A stretch of 64,000 bases of DNA, taken from contig OZ037837.1 of assembly GCA_964035575.1 (NCBI GenBank), forward strand, positions 1,984,001 to 2,048,000. The letters run 5' to 3'. A program made the position numbers and the translations under genes. The stretch comes from Rhynchopus sp. YZ270_cl-10. Lineage: Eukaryota; Euglenozoa; Diplonemea; Diplonemida; Diplonemidae. The notes beneath the pieces are model-generated. The model ran no database searches. It saw nothing but the letters and a program-made list of their open reading frames with translations, and was not told where the DNA came from. Within the stretch, counting starts at the first letter, position 1. Every line of letters starts with the position of its first letter. Shown in pieces: positions 20,607-31,430 of this stretch.

Positions 20607-21737
20607 ATGATGGATGTGACCTTTGTGCTGGAAGAGTCAGGCGCAACTACGACAGTGGCGGTGCCGTGCGAAACGACTGCAGCAGCGGCAAAGGAGGCTG
20701 CGTGCATGCCGCTTGCTGTCTTGCCTGCGTCTGTCGAGATGCGCATCGGCACTGAGGTGGTGGAGGGGACGTGCCGTCTGCAGGACACTGCATTTGGTGA
20801 AGGAATGCAGGTCGTGCTTGCCTGCCGCTTTGCTAAGATGAAGTGCCCTGCTGAGTACAGTGCAGAGGGCGACTGGAAGACCTTGTCGCTGTCGCGTTGT
20901 GGAACACTCTGCGTCTTCACGTACTGTGACGATGGGCCAACGAGAGTTAAGGGGTTTTGCACCGAAACCTTCAACACGGCCTTCGCATTCACGCCAAACG
21001 ACGCCGAAATACACTGCCCGCCTGCCATCTCGCAGTGCAAGACACGCTGCTACCTGCCGTGCACGGATGGCTTGCTCGAGGTTGCGCTTCCAGGAGGGGA
21101 GGTGCTCCGCAAGGTCGACGGCGAATCGAAGTCGGTGTTCGCGTGTGGCAGTGTTGTTGTCTCGCAGGGCAAAGACGGCGTCTCTGTGTATGACGAAGAC
21201 CTGACGTTGCTCCGCTCTCTCACGCATCAGGGGTGCTGCAGCGTGGCGGTGACGCAGTGCGGTGGGTGGGCGCTCACATCCTCCTCGGACGTTCGTCTGT
21301 GGGACGTCAACACAGGTATTGCTGTGGTATGTGTGCCGGCGGTGAGCAGAGTGGACTGGTTCACAGTGGCGCTGTCACGTACTGCCTCCGTCTTTGCTGT
21401 GGATTGTGAGTACTACGTGCACCTCTTTGACTGGGGTGGCACACTTCTTAGTTCCGAAACGTTCATCTGCAAACCCGACGCACAGGGCGGGTGTTGGATC
21501 GTCTTGGACATGCAGTTCACGCCATGTGGGAAGTACCTCCTCGTCAACTTCAGGCATGATGAACGGGACTACATAGACTCCCTACACCAGTACGACGTGG
21601 CGACAGGATCCGAGGTACGTCATTTAGGGTACAGCACTTCGTTTGCAATATCGCCATGTGGTCGTGTCGTGGTGTTGGAAGAAGGGGCCGAAACCGATGG
21701 GGTGATTGTGACAAAGTACCTGTACCCCTATGAGTGA
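20607..21737 (+). CDS. Ubiquitin-like + beta-propeller protein, array copy 4 (type B)
   Basis: This 376-residue copy is closest to copy 2 (EEGAETDGVIVTK, FICKPDAQGGC, GYSTSFAIS). Differences include AVTQCGG and CEYYVHLFDWGG, the latter shared with type A, which suggests limited exchange between types. The ATG at 20607 is taken over the longer in-frame opening, which has no upstream ATG supported by the other units. Confidence 0.85.
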   Translation: MMDVTFVLEESGATTTVAVPCETTAAAAKEAACMPLAVLPASVEMRIGTEVVEGTCRLQDTAFGEGMQVVLACRFAKMKCPAEYSAEGDWKTLSLSRCGTLCVFTYCDDGPTRVKGFCTETFNTAFAFTPNDAEIHCPPAISQCKTRCYLPCTDGLLEVALPGGEVLRKVDGESKSVFACGSVVVSQGKDGVSVYDEDLTLLRSLTHQGCCSVAVTQCGGWALTSSSDVRLWDVNTGIAVVCVPAVSRVDWFTVALSRTASVFAVDCEYYVHLFDWGGTLLSSETFICKPDAQGGCWIVLDMQFTPCGKYLLVNFRHDERDYIDSLHQYDVATGSEVRHLGYSTSFAISPCGRVVVLEEGAETDGVIVTKYLYPYE

Positions 21738-22153
21738 TGTTTTTGTGGGGAGCTGTTGTGACGAAGATAAAATGGGTTGGGGGGGGAGCTGATGTATACC
21801 ATGACATCATGGGTCATTCGGAGGTGCCTGTATCAAAAACTATTCTTCTTTTTTATGTTCAGTTACGTTTCTCTTTCACCAAATACCCGAAACAAAGGGG
21901 ACCAAAATGACTGCATTATTCTTGTGCATTTTATTCTGCACACTACTTTGCGAGCGGAACGTGTGCCATGAGTCACTAACCCAACCGTGCTCCGCAACCT
22001 CCACCCCTACAGTCGTGAGATAGTGTGTGTCGAAGCGCCAACGCGCAAAGCGCAAACTACCACACGAATGGAGTAAGGAACAACACTTTCTACACCTTCA
22101 CCTATCCACCCACCCACCAGACTGAAGTGCATCCCCCACCCAAACCCCACACG

Positions 22154-22456
22154 ATGCACAACAAAGCCCTCGACGTTGGCAAGGTGTATGCAGCCGAGGG
22201 CAGCGCCTCCTTCACGTGTTGTGCGGCTGGCTCCTCTGCAGAGGGCACCTTTGTACTTGCCGGGTGTTATGATGGGAGTGTTGTGCTTGCGGAGCACCTT
22301 TCGCTTCTGTTTCTGCAGTTTGGGAAGAAGACCGGCGCCGTCATCGGCAGCACCACACACCGCAATGGTGACGACGCTGCCACCGTCGTGACGTGGTCGG
22401 ACCGCCACTGCGCATCTTCTACCTGCAGCCTTTCTTCCTGCTTGCGCTCTTCACAG
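22154..22456 (+). pseudogene. VPS39 5' fragment, unit 4, large internal deletion
   Basis: It has the same internal deletion and breakpoint as unit 2 and retains eight more bases than unit 2 in the ACACACCGCAATGGTG stretch. Confidence 0.88.
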
Positions 22457-22859
22457 ATCCTGTTGTGTTGGTTGTCAGCTTCTTCCCACTGTCTCCTGGC
22501 TGATGGTTGCTTGGAACCAATCGTCGGGTGGCTAGCCGCTTGTCAACCCTGTTCTAAAAAGAGTTTTATTTGTTATGTTCAGTTATGTGTACACAAGAGG
22601 TATAATATATTATTCATCTTTCAGGGGTTCGTTATTTTTCTTTGTCTGGCACTCGCTGGTCTCAAAAGCCTGCCTAACATAGATTTCGATTTGCAGTTGA
22701 GATGTCTTCTGTTTCATCAGATGCTCTTACAGACGACTTCCTTTTTGACCCAACCCACTTCTTTTCTACCCTCCCTTGACCCCCCTTTCTAGCAAACCCA
22801 TCTGGATCAGGATTTTCGCCCCTTTTTTTTTGAGCAAGAGAGAGAGTAGCGCTCACACA

Positions 22860-23987
22860 ATGATGGATGTGACCTTTGTGCTGGAAGAGTCAGGCGCAAC
22901 TACGACAGTGGCGGTGCCGTGCGAAACGACTGCAGCAGCGGCAAAGGAGGCTGCGTGCATGCCGCTTGCTGTCTTGCCTGCGTCTGTCGAGATGCGCATC
23001 GGCACTGAGGTGGTGGAGGGGACGTGCCGTCTGCAGGACACTGCGTTTGGTGAAGGAATGCAGGTCGTGCTTGCCTGCCGCTTTGCTAAGATGAAGTGCC
23101 CTGCTGAGTACAGTGCAGAGGGAGACTGGAATACCTTGTCGCTGTCGCGTTGTGGAACACTCTGCGTCTTCACGTACTATGACGATGGGCGAACGAGAGT
23201 TAAAGGGTTTTGCACCGAAACCTTCAACACGGCCTTCGCATTCACGCCAAACGACGCCAAAACACACTGCCCGCCTGCCATCTCGCAGTGCAAGACACGC
23301 TGCTACCTGCCGTGCACGGATGGCTTGCTCGAGGTTGCGCTTCCAGGAGGGGAGGTGCTCCGCAAAGTCGACGGCGAATCGAAGTCGGTGTTCGCGTGTG
23401 GCAGTGTTGTTGTCTCGCAGGGCAAAGACGACGTCTCTGTGTATGACGAAGACCTGACGTTGCTCCGCTCTCTCACGCATCAGGGGTGCTGCAGCGTGGC
23501 GGTGTCGCAGTGCGGTGGGTGGGCGCTCACATCCTCCTCGGACGTTCGTCTGTGGGACGTCAACACAGGTATTGCTGTGGCATGTGTGCCGGCGGTGAGC
23601 AGAGTGGACTGGTTCACAGTGGCGCTGTCACGTACTGCCTCCGTCTTTGCTGTGGAGTGTGAGTACTACCTGAAACTCTTTGACTGGGGTGGCACACTTC
23701 TTAGTTCCGAAATGTTCATCGAAAAACCCGACACACAGGAGGGCGGGAATTGGATCGTCTTGGGCATGCAGTTCACGCCATGTGGGAAATACCTCCTCGT
23801 CAACTTCAGGCAAGATGAACGGGACTGCGTAGACTTCCTACACCAGTACGACGTGGCAACAGGATCCAAGGTACGTCATTTAGGGTACGCCAGATCGTTT
23901 GCAATATCGCCATGTGGTCGTGTCGTGGTGTTGGAAGAGTACGAAGACGATGTGATTGTGACAAAGTACCTGTACCCCTATGAGTGA
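22860..23987 (+). CDS. Ubiquitin-like + beta-propeller protein, array copy 5 (mosaic A/B)
   Basis: This 375-residue copy ends like type A (EEYEDDVIVTK, FIEKPDTQEGGN). Its middle section (WDVNTGIAVACVPAVSRVDWF, CEYYLKLFDWGG) is type B. This mosaic suggests gene conversion or unequal crossing-over. It is the last copy and directly precedes the complete VPS39 gene. Confidence 0.85.
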   Translation: MMDVTFVLEESGATTTVAVPCETTAAAAKEAACMPLAVLPASVEMRIGTEVVEGTCRLQDTAFGEGMQVVLACRFAKMKCPAEYSAEGDWNTLSLSRCGTLCVFTYYDDGRTRVKGFCTETFNTAFAFTPNDAKTHCPPAISQCKTRCYLPCTDGLLEVALPGGEVLRKVDGESKSVFACGSVVVSQGKDDVSVYDEDLTLLRSLTHQGCCSVAVSQCGGWALTSSSDVRLWDVNTGIAVACVPAVSRVDWFTVALSRTASVFAVECEYYLKLFDWGGTLLSSEMFIEKPDTQEGGNWIVLGMQFTPCGKYLLVNFRQDERDCVDFLHQYDVATGSKVRHLGYARSFAISPCGRVVVLEEYEDDVIVTKYLYPYE

Positions 23988-24477
23988 TGTTTTTGTGGGG
24001 AGCTGTTGTGACGAAGATAAAATGGGTTGGGGGGGGAGCTGATGTATACCATGACATCATGGGTCATTCGGAGGTGCCTGTATCAAAAACTATTCTTCTT
24101 TTTTATGTTCAGTTACGTTTCTCTTTCACCAAATACCCGAAACAAAGGGGACCAAAATGACTGCATTATTCTTGTGCATTTTATTCTGCACACTACTTTG
24201 CGAGCGGAAAGTGTGCCATGAGTCACTAACCCAACCGTGCTCCGCAACCTCCACCCCTACAGTCGTGATATAGTGTGTGTGTAAGCGCCACCGCATCAAA
24301 CTACCACATGAATGGAGCGACCCCTGACGAGAACAGATGGGTGCATCCTCAAGCAGAGATGCAGGCCAGTATGCTTCGAAAAGACGTTCCTGGACAGTGA
24401 GGAACAACACTTTCTACACCTTCACCTATCCACCCACCCACCAGACTGAAGTGCATCCCCCACCCAAACCCCACACG

Positions 24478-27400
24478 ATGCACAACAAAGCCCTCGACGT
24501 TGGCAAGGTGTATGCAGCCGAGGGCAGCGCCTCCTTCACGTGTTGTGCGGCTGGCTCCTCTGCAGAGGGCACCTTTGTACTTGCCGGGTGCGACGATGGG
24601 AGTGTTGTGCTGCTTGAGATGAGCCCGCCACCTGCAGACCCACGGGCCTGCTACGACCTTGCACCAGGCTGGGAGAAGCACGCTCATGAGGCACGCAAGC
24701 TGGGACGTCTCATCCCGAAGACGAGTGTGCAGCTTGGGCGCAAGGCGGTCGCGCATCTTGTGTTGGACGTTGAGCTCATGCGTGTGTTTGTTGTGTGTGA
24801 TGGGGTTGTCACGATGTGTGCTGTGGAGCTATCACGGCGGCAGCTTCGCCCTGTGGGTACCGCGCTTGAGGAGAAGAAAGCACCCCTGAAGGGTGTTGCC
24901 AGTGTGTGCTGTGGTGTCGTTGCCGGCAAGCACGTTCTCTTCGCTGCGGTGAAGCGGCGTGTCTGCCTATTCCGCTACACAGCGGAGACGCTGTCGCCGC
25001 TGGACGAGGTTGAGATCTGCAACAGCGCGCCGCATATTTCTCTTGACTCTCAGGCGCAGGTTGTGTCGATGGCGCTTAAGGAAACAACATTGTGTGTCTG
25101 CACAAAGGACGAATACAAACTGGTGAACCTAACGCAAGGCAGCGCAACTGTGTTGGAGAGGAAGGGACGTGGCGTGCCTCTGGCGGAGGCGTGTGTAAGC
25201 CATGCGGAGCACCTTTCGCTTCTGTTTCTGCAGTTTGGGAAGAAGACCGGCGCCGTCATCGGCAGCACCACACACCGCAGTGGCGACGACGCTGCCACGG
25301 TCGTGACGTGGTCGGACCCTCCACTGCGCATCTTCTACCTGCAGCCCTTCTTCCTGCTTGCGCTCTTCGCAGACAAGGTAGGCCTCTACAGCCTGCACGA
25401 CGGCACCGACGCTGACGGTGCCCCCATCCCTCGTCCAGCACCCACGTACTACGCAGACCAGACCACGCAGGCGCTTGCGAAGATGGTTGCACCGAGCACC
25501 GGTGCAGGGACCGGGCGTTGTGTCTTCCTCTGTTCGGGTAGTGGTATCTTCATGCTCGTGCCTGCACCGTTTCTGATGCAGGCGACGGCGCTAGCGAAGG
25601 AGGGTGCGCGCGAGAGTGTGGCGGGTGCCTTTGCGCTTCTCAGGGCAACGCTGGACGACGTGGACTTTGCGCCAGCGGGGCAGCAGGTGACGTGCCATCT
25701 GTACAAGGAGGCAGGCTTTGCGAACCTCGATGCAGGGCGCTACCACGAGGCGTTCGAGTACTTCACGGCCTGCCACCAGGCCAACCCAGACTACCTAGAT
25801 GTGAGGGAGATACTTACTTTGTTTGGTCTCCACGGCGGGCTGAGGAAGTATGTTAACGGGACCTCGGAAATGGTTTTGTAATCAATGCTAAGTTACGTCC
25901 CCCATTCCCACACCACCACCTCCTCCTCTCAGGTACATGTCCGGCGATGGGATCATTTCTCAGAGGCGTAATGTGCGCGATGTAACAGGAGCGCTGCTGC
26001 AGGCCGAGCGCAAGGAGAAGATGGACGAGGCAAAGCTGTGCCTGTACCGCTACCTTGAGGGTGTGCGCGTTCTGTACCTCGACCCCGAGCAGCCTGTCGC
26101 CACAGTGCACAGGGCCATCGACACAGCGATGCTGCTGCTGTACTTGGAGCTCTTCAACGAGAACACACCTGAGGCAGATGCGGCGCTGTTCGGGATTATG
26201 AAGGACGGGAACGTGCTTGAGTACGAGACGTGCGCAGACGAGCTGGAGAAGCGTGGCAAGCTGCGCTGCCTAGCGCTGCTCAAGGTGCACAACGGGCTTG
26301 TCGCAGACGCGCTTCAGATGCTCTACGAGATAGGCGGCCAGCAGCAGTCCCTTGGTGCGTCCATCTCCTCCGCGGGCGGCGGTGCCAGCAACGCTGGCGT
26401 CGCCGAAACGGTGCTTGCGCTCCAGCACTGCCACGGCGAAGAGAGCGGGCTTGTCCTCGAGTACCTGCCGTGGGTGCTCGCAAAGGACCCACGCGCCGTC
26501 AGCGCGCTCCTCGTCCCACGCACACCGCCCCTCGACCCCGAGAAGGTGCTGGCCCTGCTTGCTCCCTACCCAGACGACGTGATCATGCAGTACCTGCAGT
26601 TCCTCATCGACGACCAGCAAAACACTGAGGCTAAGTACCACACACGTCTCGCGCTCATCTACGTCGAGTTCGTGCAGAAGCTCATGAAGACGTGCCCCGC
26701 CATCGCTGGCGTCAAGGCAGGCCGCGAAGCAGGTCTTCTGGGCACACTCAGACGCAAGCTGCTTCGTCTGCTCACGAAGGTGCCTTCGTACTCTTCGGTG
26801 AAGCCGTACTACGACCCGATCCGTGTCATCTCTCACGTACATGGGAGTCAGATGCTCGACGAGCTGGTTACACTGTACTCCTACACAGATGAACACGAGG
26901 CAGCTCTTCGTGTACTACTGTACGAGCAGAAGGACATCGACAGCGCAGTGGCGTACTGCCGCGACCAGTACAAGAAGGCACTGCGGAGGCACCTGATTGC
27001 GGTGTTTGGGTCGCGTGTGGAGGACACGGAGAAGTACAAGCAGAGCAGTCTCTTCACTTCGCACATTTGGAAGGCGCCTGCACACCACAGCCCAGCAGAC
27101 GTGGGTGAGGAGGAGGAAGGCGACGAGCAGCGCATACGTCTCGATGACGCTTGCGCACGACCCGATGAGTTCTTTGCGATGTACACCAAGAAGCTGCCTG
27201 TGGTATGCACCCACCCCCAACGCTTTTCAGGCTCAGCTTTGTTCTTTCGGAGACATTGTATTTGATTCATAGGACCTCTTTTAAAGAGGTCAGGAAGCGT
27301 TCCGATGTTTCAACCTCTCCCCCATTTTTCCATTCGCGATTTTTTCCCCTCCGTTTTTGGAATCAACAGAGAGTGTACTTTAAAATCTGGCCAAATAAAT

Positions 27401-27998
27401 TCTGTACACCACCCCCTTTGCCCCTTCCTTCAACCATCCTCACCAGGGCGACAAACACGGCAACGTCTTCACCGGCATACGTCGCCACAACGCGTACCTC
27501 TTCGACCTGCTGCGGTTGTGCCTCTACCCTGGTGCTGGCGAGGTGTCTGAGCGCAAGACCAACGTCGCGCACGCCCTTCAGGTCTTGGGAGAGGCTGGAC
27601 GCGACCTAGACCCGCTGCTTGTGTTCAAGCTGCTGCCGGAAGACTTTGACGTAGTGCAGGTGCATGCCTATCTGCTGGGGTCGTTCCGGCGTACGACGTC
27701 GACACTGAAGGAGATCAAAATCCACAAACAGCTTGCGACTGGGAACCTGCACGAACACGAGCTCAACAGAGCTACACTCCTGTCACGCAGTGTCCTCGTT
27801 GAGTACGAGCGTCTCTGTGACGTCTGCGGCAAGCGTCTCGGCAACGGTCACCTGAAAGCACTGCCTGACCTCCAGGTCGCACACTACCAGTGTCTCAAAG
27901 GCAAGGGCCACCTCAGCCCGAAGACAAACACACCCTTTTGGGCAGACATGCACAAAATCCACAACAGAAAAGAGGAAAAGGAGCAGAGCAAACAGTAG
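24478..27998 (+). CDS. VPS39: VPS39/VAM6-type HOPS tethering subunit (three exons)
   Basis: Joining 24478-25847, 25933-27202 and 27447-27998 gives a 1,063-residue protein. The N-terminal half is a CNH/beta-propeller-like domain. Exon 2 has the Vps39 domain 1 signature (TVHRAIDTAMLLLYLELF, then GNVLEYETCADELEKRGK). Exon 3 has Vps39 domain 2 (NAYLFDLLRLCLYPGAG) and a C-terminal zinc-ribbon-like motif (CDVCGKRLG...HYQC). By homology it links Rab7-type GTPase and SNARE machinery at late endosome/lysosome fusion. The ATG at 24478 is preferred over in-frame 24337 because MHNKALDVGKV is kept in all four relics, while the upstream part shifts frame among them. A CCACCCACCAG acceptor lies 33 bases upstream. 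VPS39 and TGFBRAP1/VPS3 are related; the VPS39 assignment is the more likely. Confidence 0.88.
25848..25932 (+). other. VPS39 intron 1 (85 bp, GT-AG)
   Basis: The 5' site GTATGT follows AGGAA and the 3' site is CTCCTCTCAG. Removal joins AA to G, making a Lys codon and restoring ...LRKYMSGDG. Without splicing the frame stops at 25881. Confidence 0.88.
27203..27446 (+). other. VPS39 intron 2 (244 bp, GT-AG)
   Basis: The 5' site is GTATGC after CTGCCTGTG and the 3' site is CATCCTCACCAG. Removal is phase 0 and joins TKKLPV to GDKHGNVFTG. The interior is T-rich, unlike the coding sequence around it. Confidence 0.88.
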
Positions 27999-28204
27999 AG
28001 AAAACAATCTCGGGGCGTGCCTGCTGTAAGAACCCTAGCTTTTTTAGGCACGAATTATCCGACACCCCCCTTCCCTTTCTCTTTAGCTTCAGTACGATTG
28101 GCTGGGTGCACATATTCTGCTCGTGTTCCCCAAACAACGACAGTACTTCCATGCATACATACATTCCCTTCATGTCGTGAGAGTCATCCAAGTGTCCTGT
28201 TCTA

Positions 28205-28247
28205 GGTCACTTCCATAAAGCCCCACTACCCAACTATACCCCTTCAG
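28205..28247 (+). promoter_or_regulatory. Candidate trans-splice acceptor
   Basis: A C/T-rich tract ends in CCCCTTCAG at 28247, ten bases before the ATG at 28258. Confidence 0.5.
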
Positions 28248-28257
28248 GTGTTACACT

Positions 28258-30876
28258 ATGGCCTTATGTGGGATCCAGTCTCTGACAGTGCTCCTCTGTC
28301 TGGTCCTGATTCTGTCGACGGGTGCAATCATCGGTGGCTTCACGTTGACAACATGGGATGACCTTGTGGAGAAGGCACGCGAAGCAGGTAATGAAGGCTT
28401 CGGCAAGTGTCTCGTCGGTGGTGTGACGGACATCGAAATTGTCTCGTCGCGCTACCTTCGCTCCGTTCTTGGCAACGTGGACACGGCGGTGAAGGAGTAC
28501 CTGAAGGTGCCTGAGCAGTTGATCGTGTCACTAGCGACGCTGGCACAGGCGCACCACCCAAACGCCAGCACGAGTCCTGCCTTTGGTGAAGCCATTATGA
28601 ACCCTGCCCTCTTATCGGCTTACAAAGCTGCGAATCCTTTGGATATGTACTTCATTGGTCACGAGGCGTACGCTTGGTGTCAGGCACACCCGGTGCCGTG
28701 GCAAGAGGGGAATGGCGTCTTTTCTGGGTGGGGGTCCTACGTGGCGTACAACTTCGTCACCAGCGCGAGTGGCGTGGTGCCCCCAGACTACGACCCTGTG
28801 CCGCTGGTATTTCAATCAGTTCATCCGTCGACGCTAGAACCGGGTATGTCCGACTTCTCCGTTTCGTCAGAAAGCGACAGTCTCGGCAGGATCAAGGAGT
28901 CGGAGCTTACTCGGCCATGCAACACACTGCCCCGGTACGCTCTGGGTGAGTCGCGTGGAATTTGCATATCAAAACGTTCGCGCATTGAGCCGCCAGCAAT
29001 GACCGCAACACGCGGGCGACAGCTGCACTACCTGCACGACGGTGACCCGCCTCTCAACCCCGCAGACGAGCTTGTGTACCGCCCGATGCAGGCGTTCTGG
29101 GATTACACAGCGTGGGACCTGAGCTACACCTACACCCACCCAGAGATGTACATGATGTACCCCAAGCAGGGGAAACGTGTCGGGGCTGTCAGTTCTGTGG
29201 TGACGGCAAACGGGCTGCTTGCTGTGGTGCGCAACCAGATGCTGCCCGAGGACTCGTCGCTCTACTTGGTCGAGGAAAGCAGCGATGCAGTTGGGTTGGT
29301 CGTGGCGTACAACAAGGGACGTCACATCACTAAGAGGCATGTATACTTCCCAGCACCTATGGACAGAGTTGTCGGTCTTGCTGTTACCATCAACATAACG
29401 AACCACTCGATGGAAGACGCGACGTTGCACATCCCCTCAGTGATTGCAGAGCATGGGCGGTTTGTGTTCACACACCCGCGGAACTACAGAGACCTTGTGG
29501 AGAAGACAGAGGACTCCTTCCTGAAGTGGTCTGACTCGAACGGCACGGAGTACTGGACAATGACGTCAGCAATGAATCACAAAACGCTCCTGTGGTACGC
29601 CAACCTTCTGGTGCCGAGGGAGTCTGTCATGAACTCGCTTGATACGTTCGCGATGACTGCAATCCGTGCGAAAGTGGCAGAAGCTCTGGCCACTGCAGAC
29701 GCACAGAAGGAGGATGCGGTGATTGTGATGGTGATTCTCGTTTCCGTTGCAGTCATAGGACTTCTTGCCATTGCTGTTGTGTTCACACGCTATATCACGT
29801 CCCCTCTGCTGGAGCTTGGGAGTGAGATGGCTAGTGTGGCTGTGATGGACCTGGAGGCTGTGGACACGAAACGGGCAGTGTCGCAGCTGAGTGAAGTGCG
29901 GATTATGCAGCGCAGCTTTGTTACCATGGTGGCGAACCTGGTGGAGTACCGGAACTACATGCCGCAGAGTGTGTTTGTCAACGACAGTGATGAGTACGCC
30001 TCGTTCGTCACAGAGTCGACACACAGGTCGTCCACAACGACATCCTCTGGCCATTCACCCTCGAGGGCGGGCAGCTCGGGGGAATTTCCGCACCATAAAG
30101 ACCTGCGTGTAGAAGGACTGAAGATGAAGAATGTCTCGCTGGTACACATGAACGTCGTGTCGTGGCATGCCTTCTGCGAGAACCTCAAGGACGCTGACAT
30201 CCTCGCTGCGCACGCTCGTGTGATCGAGACCATCATGATGGCAGTGTTGCTGCACAAAGGCGTCTGCGACACGTTCGCTGGCGACAAGATGCTCGCCGCC
30301 TTCAATGCCTTTGTTCCCAACTCGTCTCACCGTATCTCTTGTGTGAAGGCTGCACACAAAGCAGAAACAGCACTTAGCGATGTACAGAAGATTTCGTACG
30401 GGTGCACCACAGGAGAGGCACGTGTCGGGAACATGGGCTGCACAGGGATGAAGAAGGTGTCGATTGTTTCGGAGTGCATGTCGTGGGTGGTTGTGCTTGA
30501 GCGTTGGAACAGAATGAACGAGCTGTCTGGTGTCCTTGACCAGGGTATGTCGTATGGACTGGAGGTGCAGGTTGTGATGCGTTGTGAAGGTGCTGTGCTG
30601 TACGACAAGGTGTCTGAGAATGCACAGGTTGTGTACGCAGTGAAAGGGCTGCTCACCATGAAAAACGAGGAGTGGATGTACCAGCTGGAAGCCATAGCAC
30701 AGAGCAATCCTCATTCACTGTGGAACGCGGCCTTTGAACACATCATCCGACAGGAGTTCGATCAAGCGTCTGCTCTGCTTGACACTGTAGGGCAGGAGCT
30801 ACGTGGAGAATACGCACCGCTATTGAGATACGTTCAGGAGCAGGCTTACGCACCTTTCGTTGTATCAATGTACTGA
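28258..30876 (+). CDS. dCache/HAMP receptor with cyclase-like cytoplasmic domain
   Basis: This 872-residue protein has an N-terminal membrane anchor (about 9-30) and a ~450-residue ectodomain compatible with a double Cache fold. A second TM helix lies at about 487-513, followed by a HAMP-like stretch and the linker YRNYMPQSVF. The class III cyclase-like domain (about 626-790) keeps the second metal Asp (AGDK, D676) but has Asn632 (VHMN) where the first metal Asp is expected. The tail EEWMY...RQEFDQA matches the genes at 1432 and 34459. Cache ectodomains bind small metabolites, so ligand sensing at the surface is inferred. Catalytic competence is doubtful. Confidence 0.85.
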   Translation: MALCGIQSLTVLLCLVLILSTGAIIGGFTLTTWDDLVEKAREAGNEGFGKCLVGGVTDIEIVSSRYLRSVLGNVDTAVKEYLKVPEQLIVSLATLAQAHHPNASTSPAFGEAIMNPALLSAYKAANPLDMYFIGHEAYAWCQAHPVPWQEGNGVFSGWGSYVAYNFVTSASGVVPPDYDPVPLVFQSVHPSTLEPGMSDFSVSSESDSLGRIKESELTRPCNTLPRYALGESRGICISKRSRIEPPAMTATRGRQLHYLHDGDPPLNPADELVYRPMQAFWDYTAWDLSYTYTHPEMYMMYPKQGKRVGAVSSVVTANGLLAVVRNQMLPEDSSLYLVEESSDAVGLVVAYNKGRHITKRHVYFPAPMDRVVGLAVTINITNHSMEDATLHIPSVIAEHGRFVFTHPRNYRDLVEKTEDSFLKWSDSNGTEYWTMTSAMNHKTLLWYANLLVPRESVMNSLDTFAMTAIRAKVAEALATADAQKEDAVIVMVILVSVAVIGLLAIAVVFTRYITSPLLELGSEMASVAVMDLEAVDTKRAVSQLSEVRIMQRSFVTMVANLVEYRNYMPQSVFVNDSDEYASFVTESTHRSSTTTSSGHSPSRAGSSGEFPHHKDLRVEGLKMKNVSLVHMNVVSWHAFCENLKDADILAAHARVIETIMMAVLLHKGVCDTFAGDKMLAAFNAFVPNSSHRISCVKAAHKAETALSDVQKISYGCTTGEARVGNMGCTGMKKVSIVSECMSWVVVLERWNRMNELSGVLDQGMSYGLEVQVVMRCEGAVLYDKVSENAQVVYAVKGLLTMKNEEWMYQLEAIAQSNPHSLWNAAFEHIIRQEFDQASALLDTVGQELRGEYAPLLRYVQEQAYAPFVVSMY

Positions 30877-30884
30877 AGAGTACA

Positions 30885-30918
30885 CAAAAAAATCTGCTGT
30901 AACGTGAGTCACGTTACA
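30885..30918 (+). other. Stop-codon hairpin and 21-bp palindrome after the dCache gene
   Basis: TGTACT-GAAG-AGTACA overlaps the TGA stop, and TGTAACGTGA-G-TCACGTTACA lies at 30898-30918. Both are perfect inverted repeats. The second is centred on TGAGTCA. They could mark mRNA 3' processing or a protein-binding site. Confidence 0.5.
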
Positions 30919-31430
30919 CGGTCAGGATTCTGTTTTTTTTTTGTTTTTGTTTTTGTTTTTCCAACATCATTTCCATGACAGTTGCACCCAACTATACCCC
31001 CCGTCTCGCACATCTGTTGCATGTTTCAAACAGCTTCATGACATATACTGCCTCTGTTACAAGCTTTTTACACTGTGTTTACACCATGAGAGTTAACTGA
31101 TTATGTTTCTCTTCGTTGCTCATTCTGTGTTTTGCGGGCAACAAGCCCCTTCCTCTCACTTCCTCTCACTTCCTCTTTTTCTACACCTGCAGCTCTGCCT
31201 CCACATCGCAGCGAACCTTTCGCCTTTTCATTCTTTACTTAATACGTCATTTTTTGCAAAATACTCGAGACCCTCAGTAGCGTATCCCCTCCCCTTGTTT
31301 TCCCCTCTTTCCGAAACATTCTGCTACTGTCAAACAAACACAATGCCTTTAATTTGTGTATTTACGGTCATCAAGTCAACAAAACGTTATGAACTTTTTA
31401 CAGATTACCAAATAAGAAACCAGATCAAAC
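30919..31430. other. Intergenic, related to the dispersed-repeat flank
   Basis: No gene is seen. About 31230-31390 resembles the region around 4625-4665 and 5016-5115 (shared CAAAATACTCGAGAC, GCGTATCCC, CAAACACAA and ATCAAGTC), so it is a diverged member of that repeat neighbourhood. CTTTTTACAG at 31403 is a plausible acceptor for the next gene. Confidence 0.5.
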
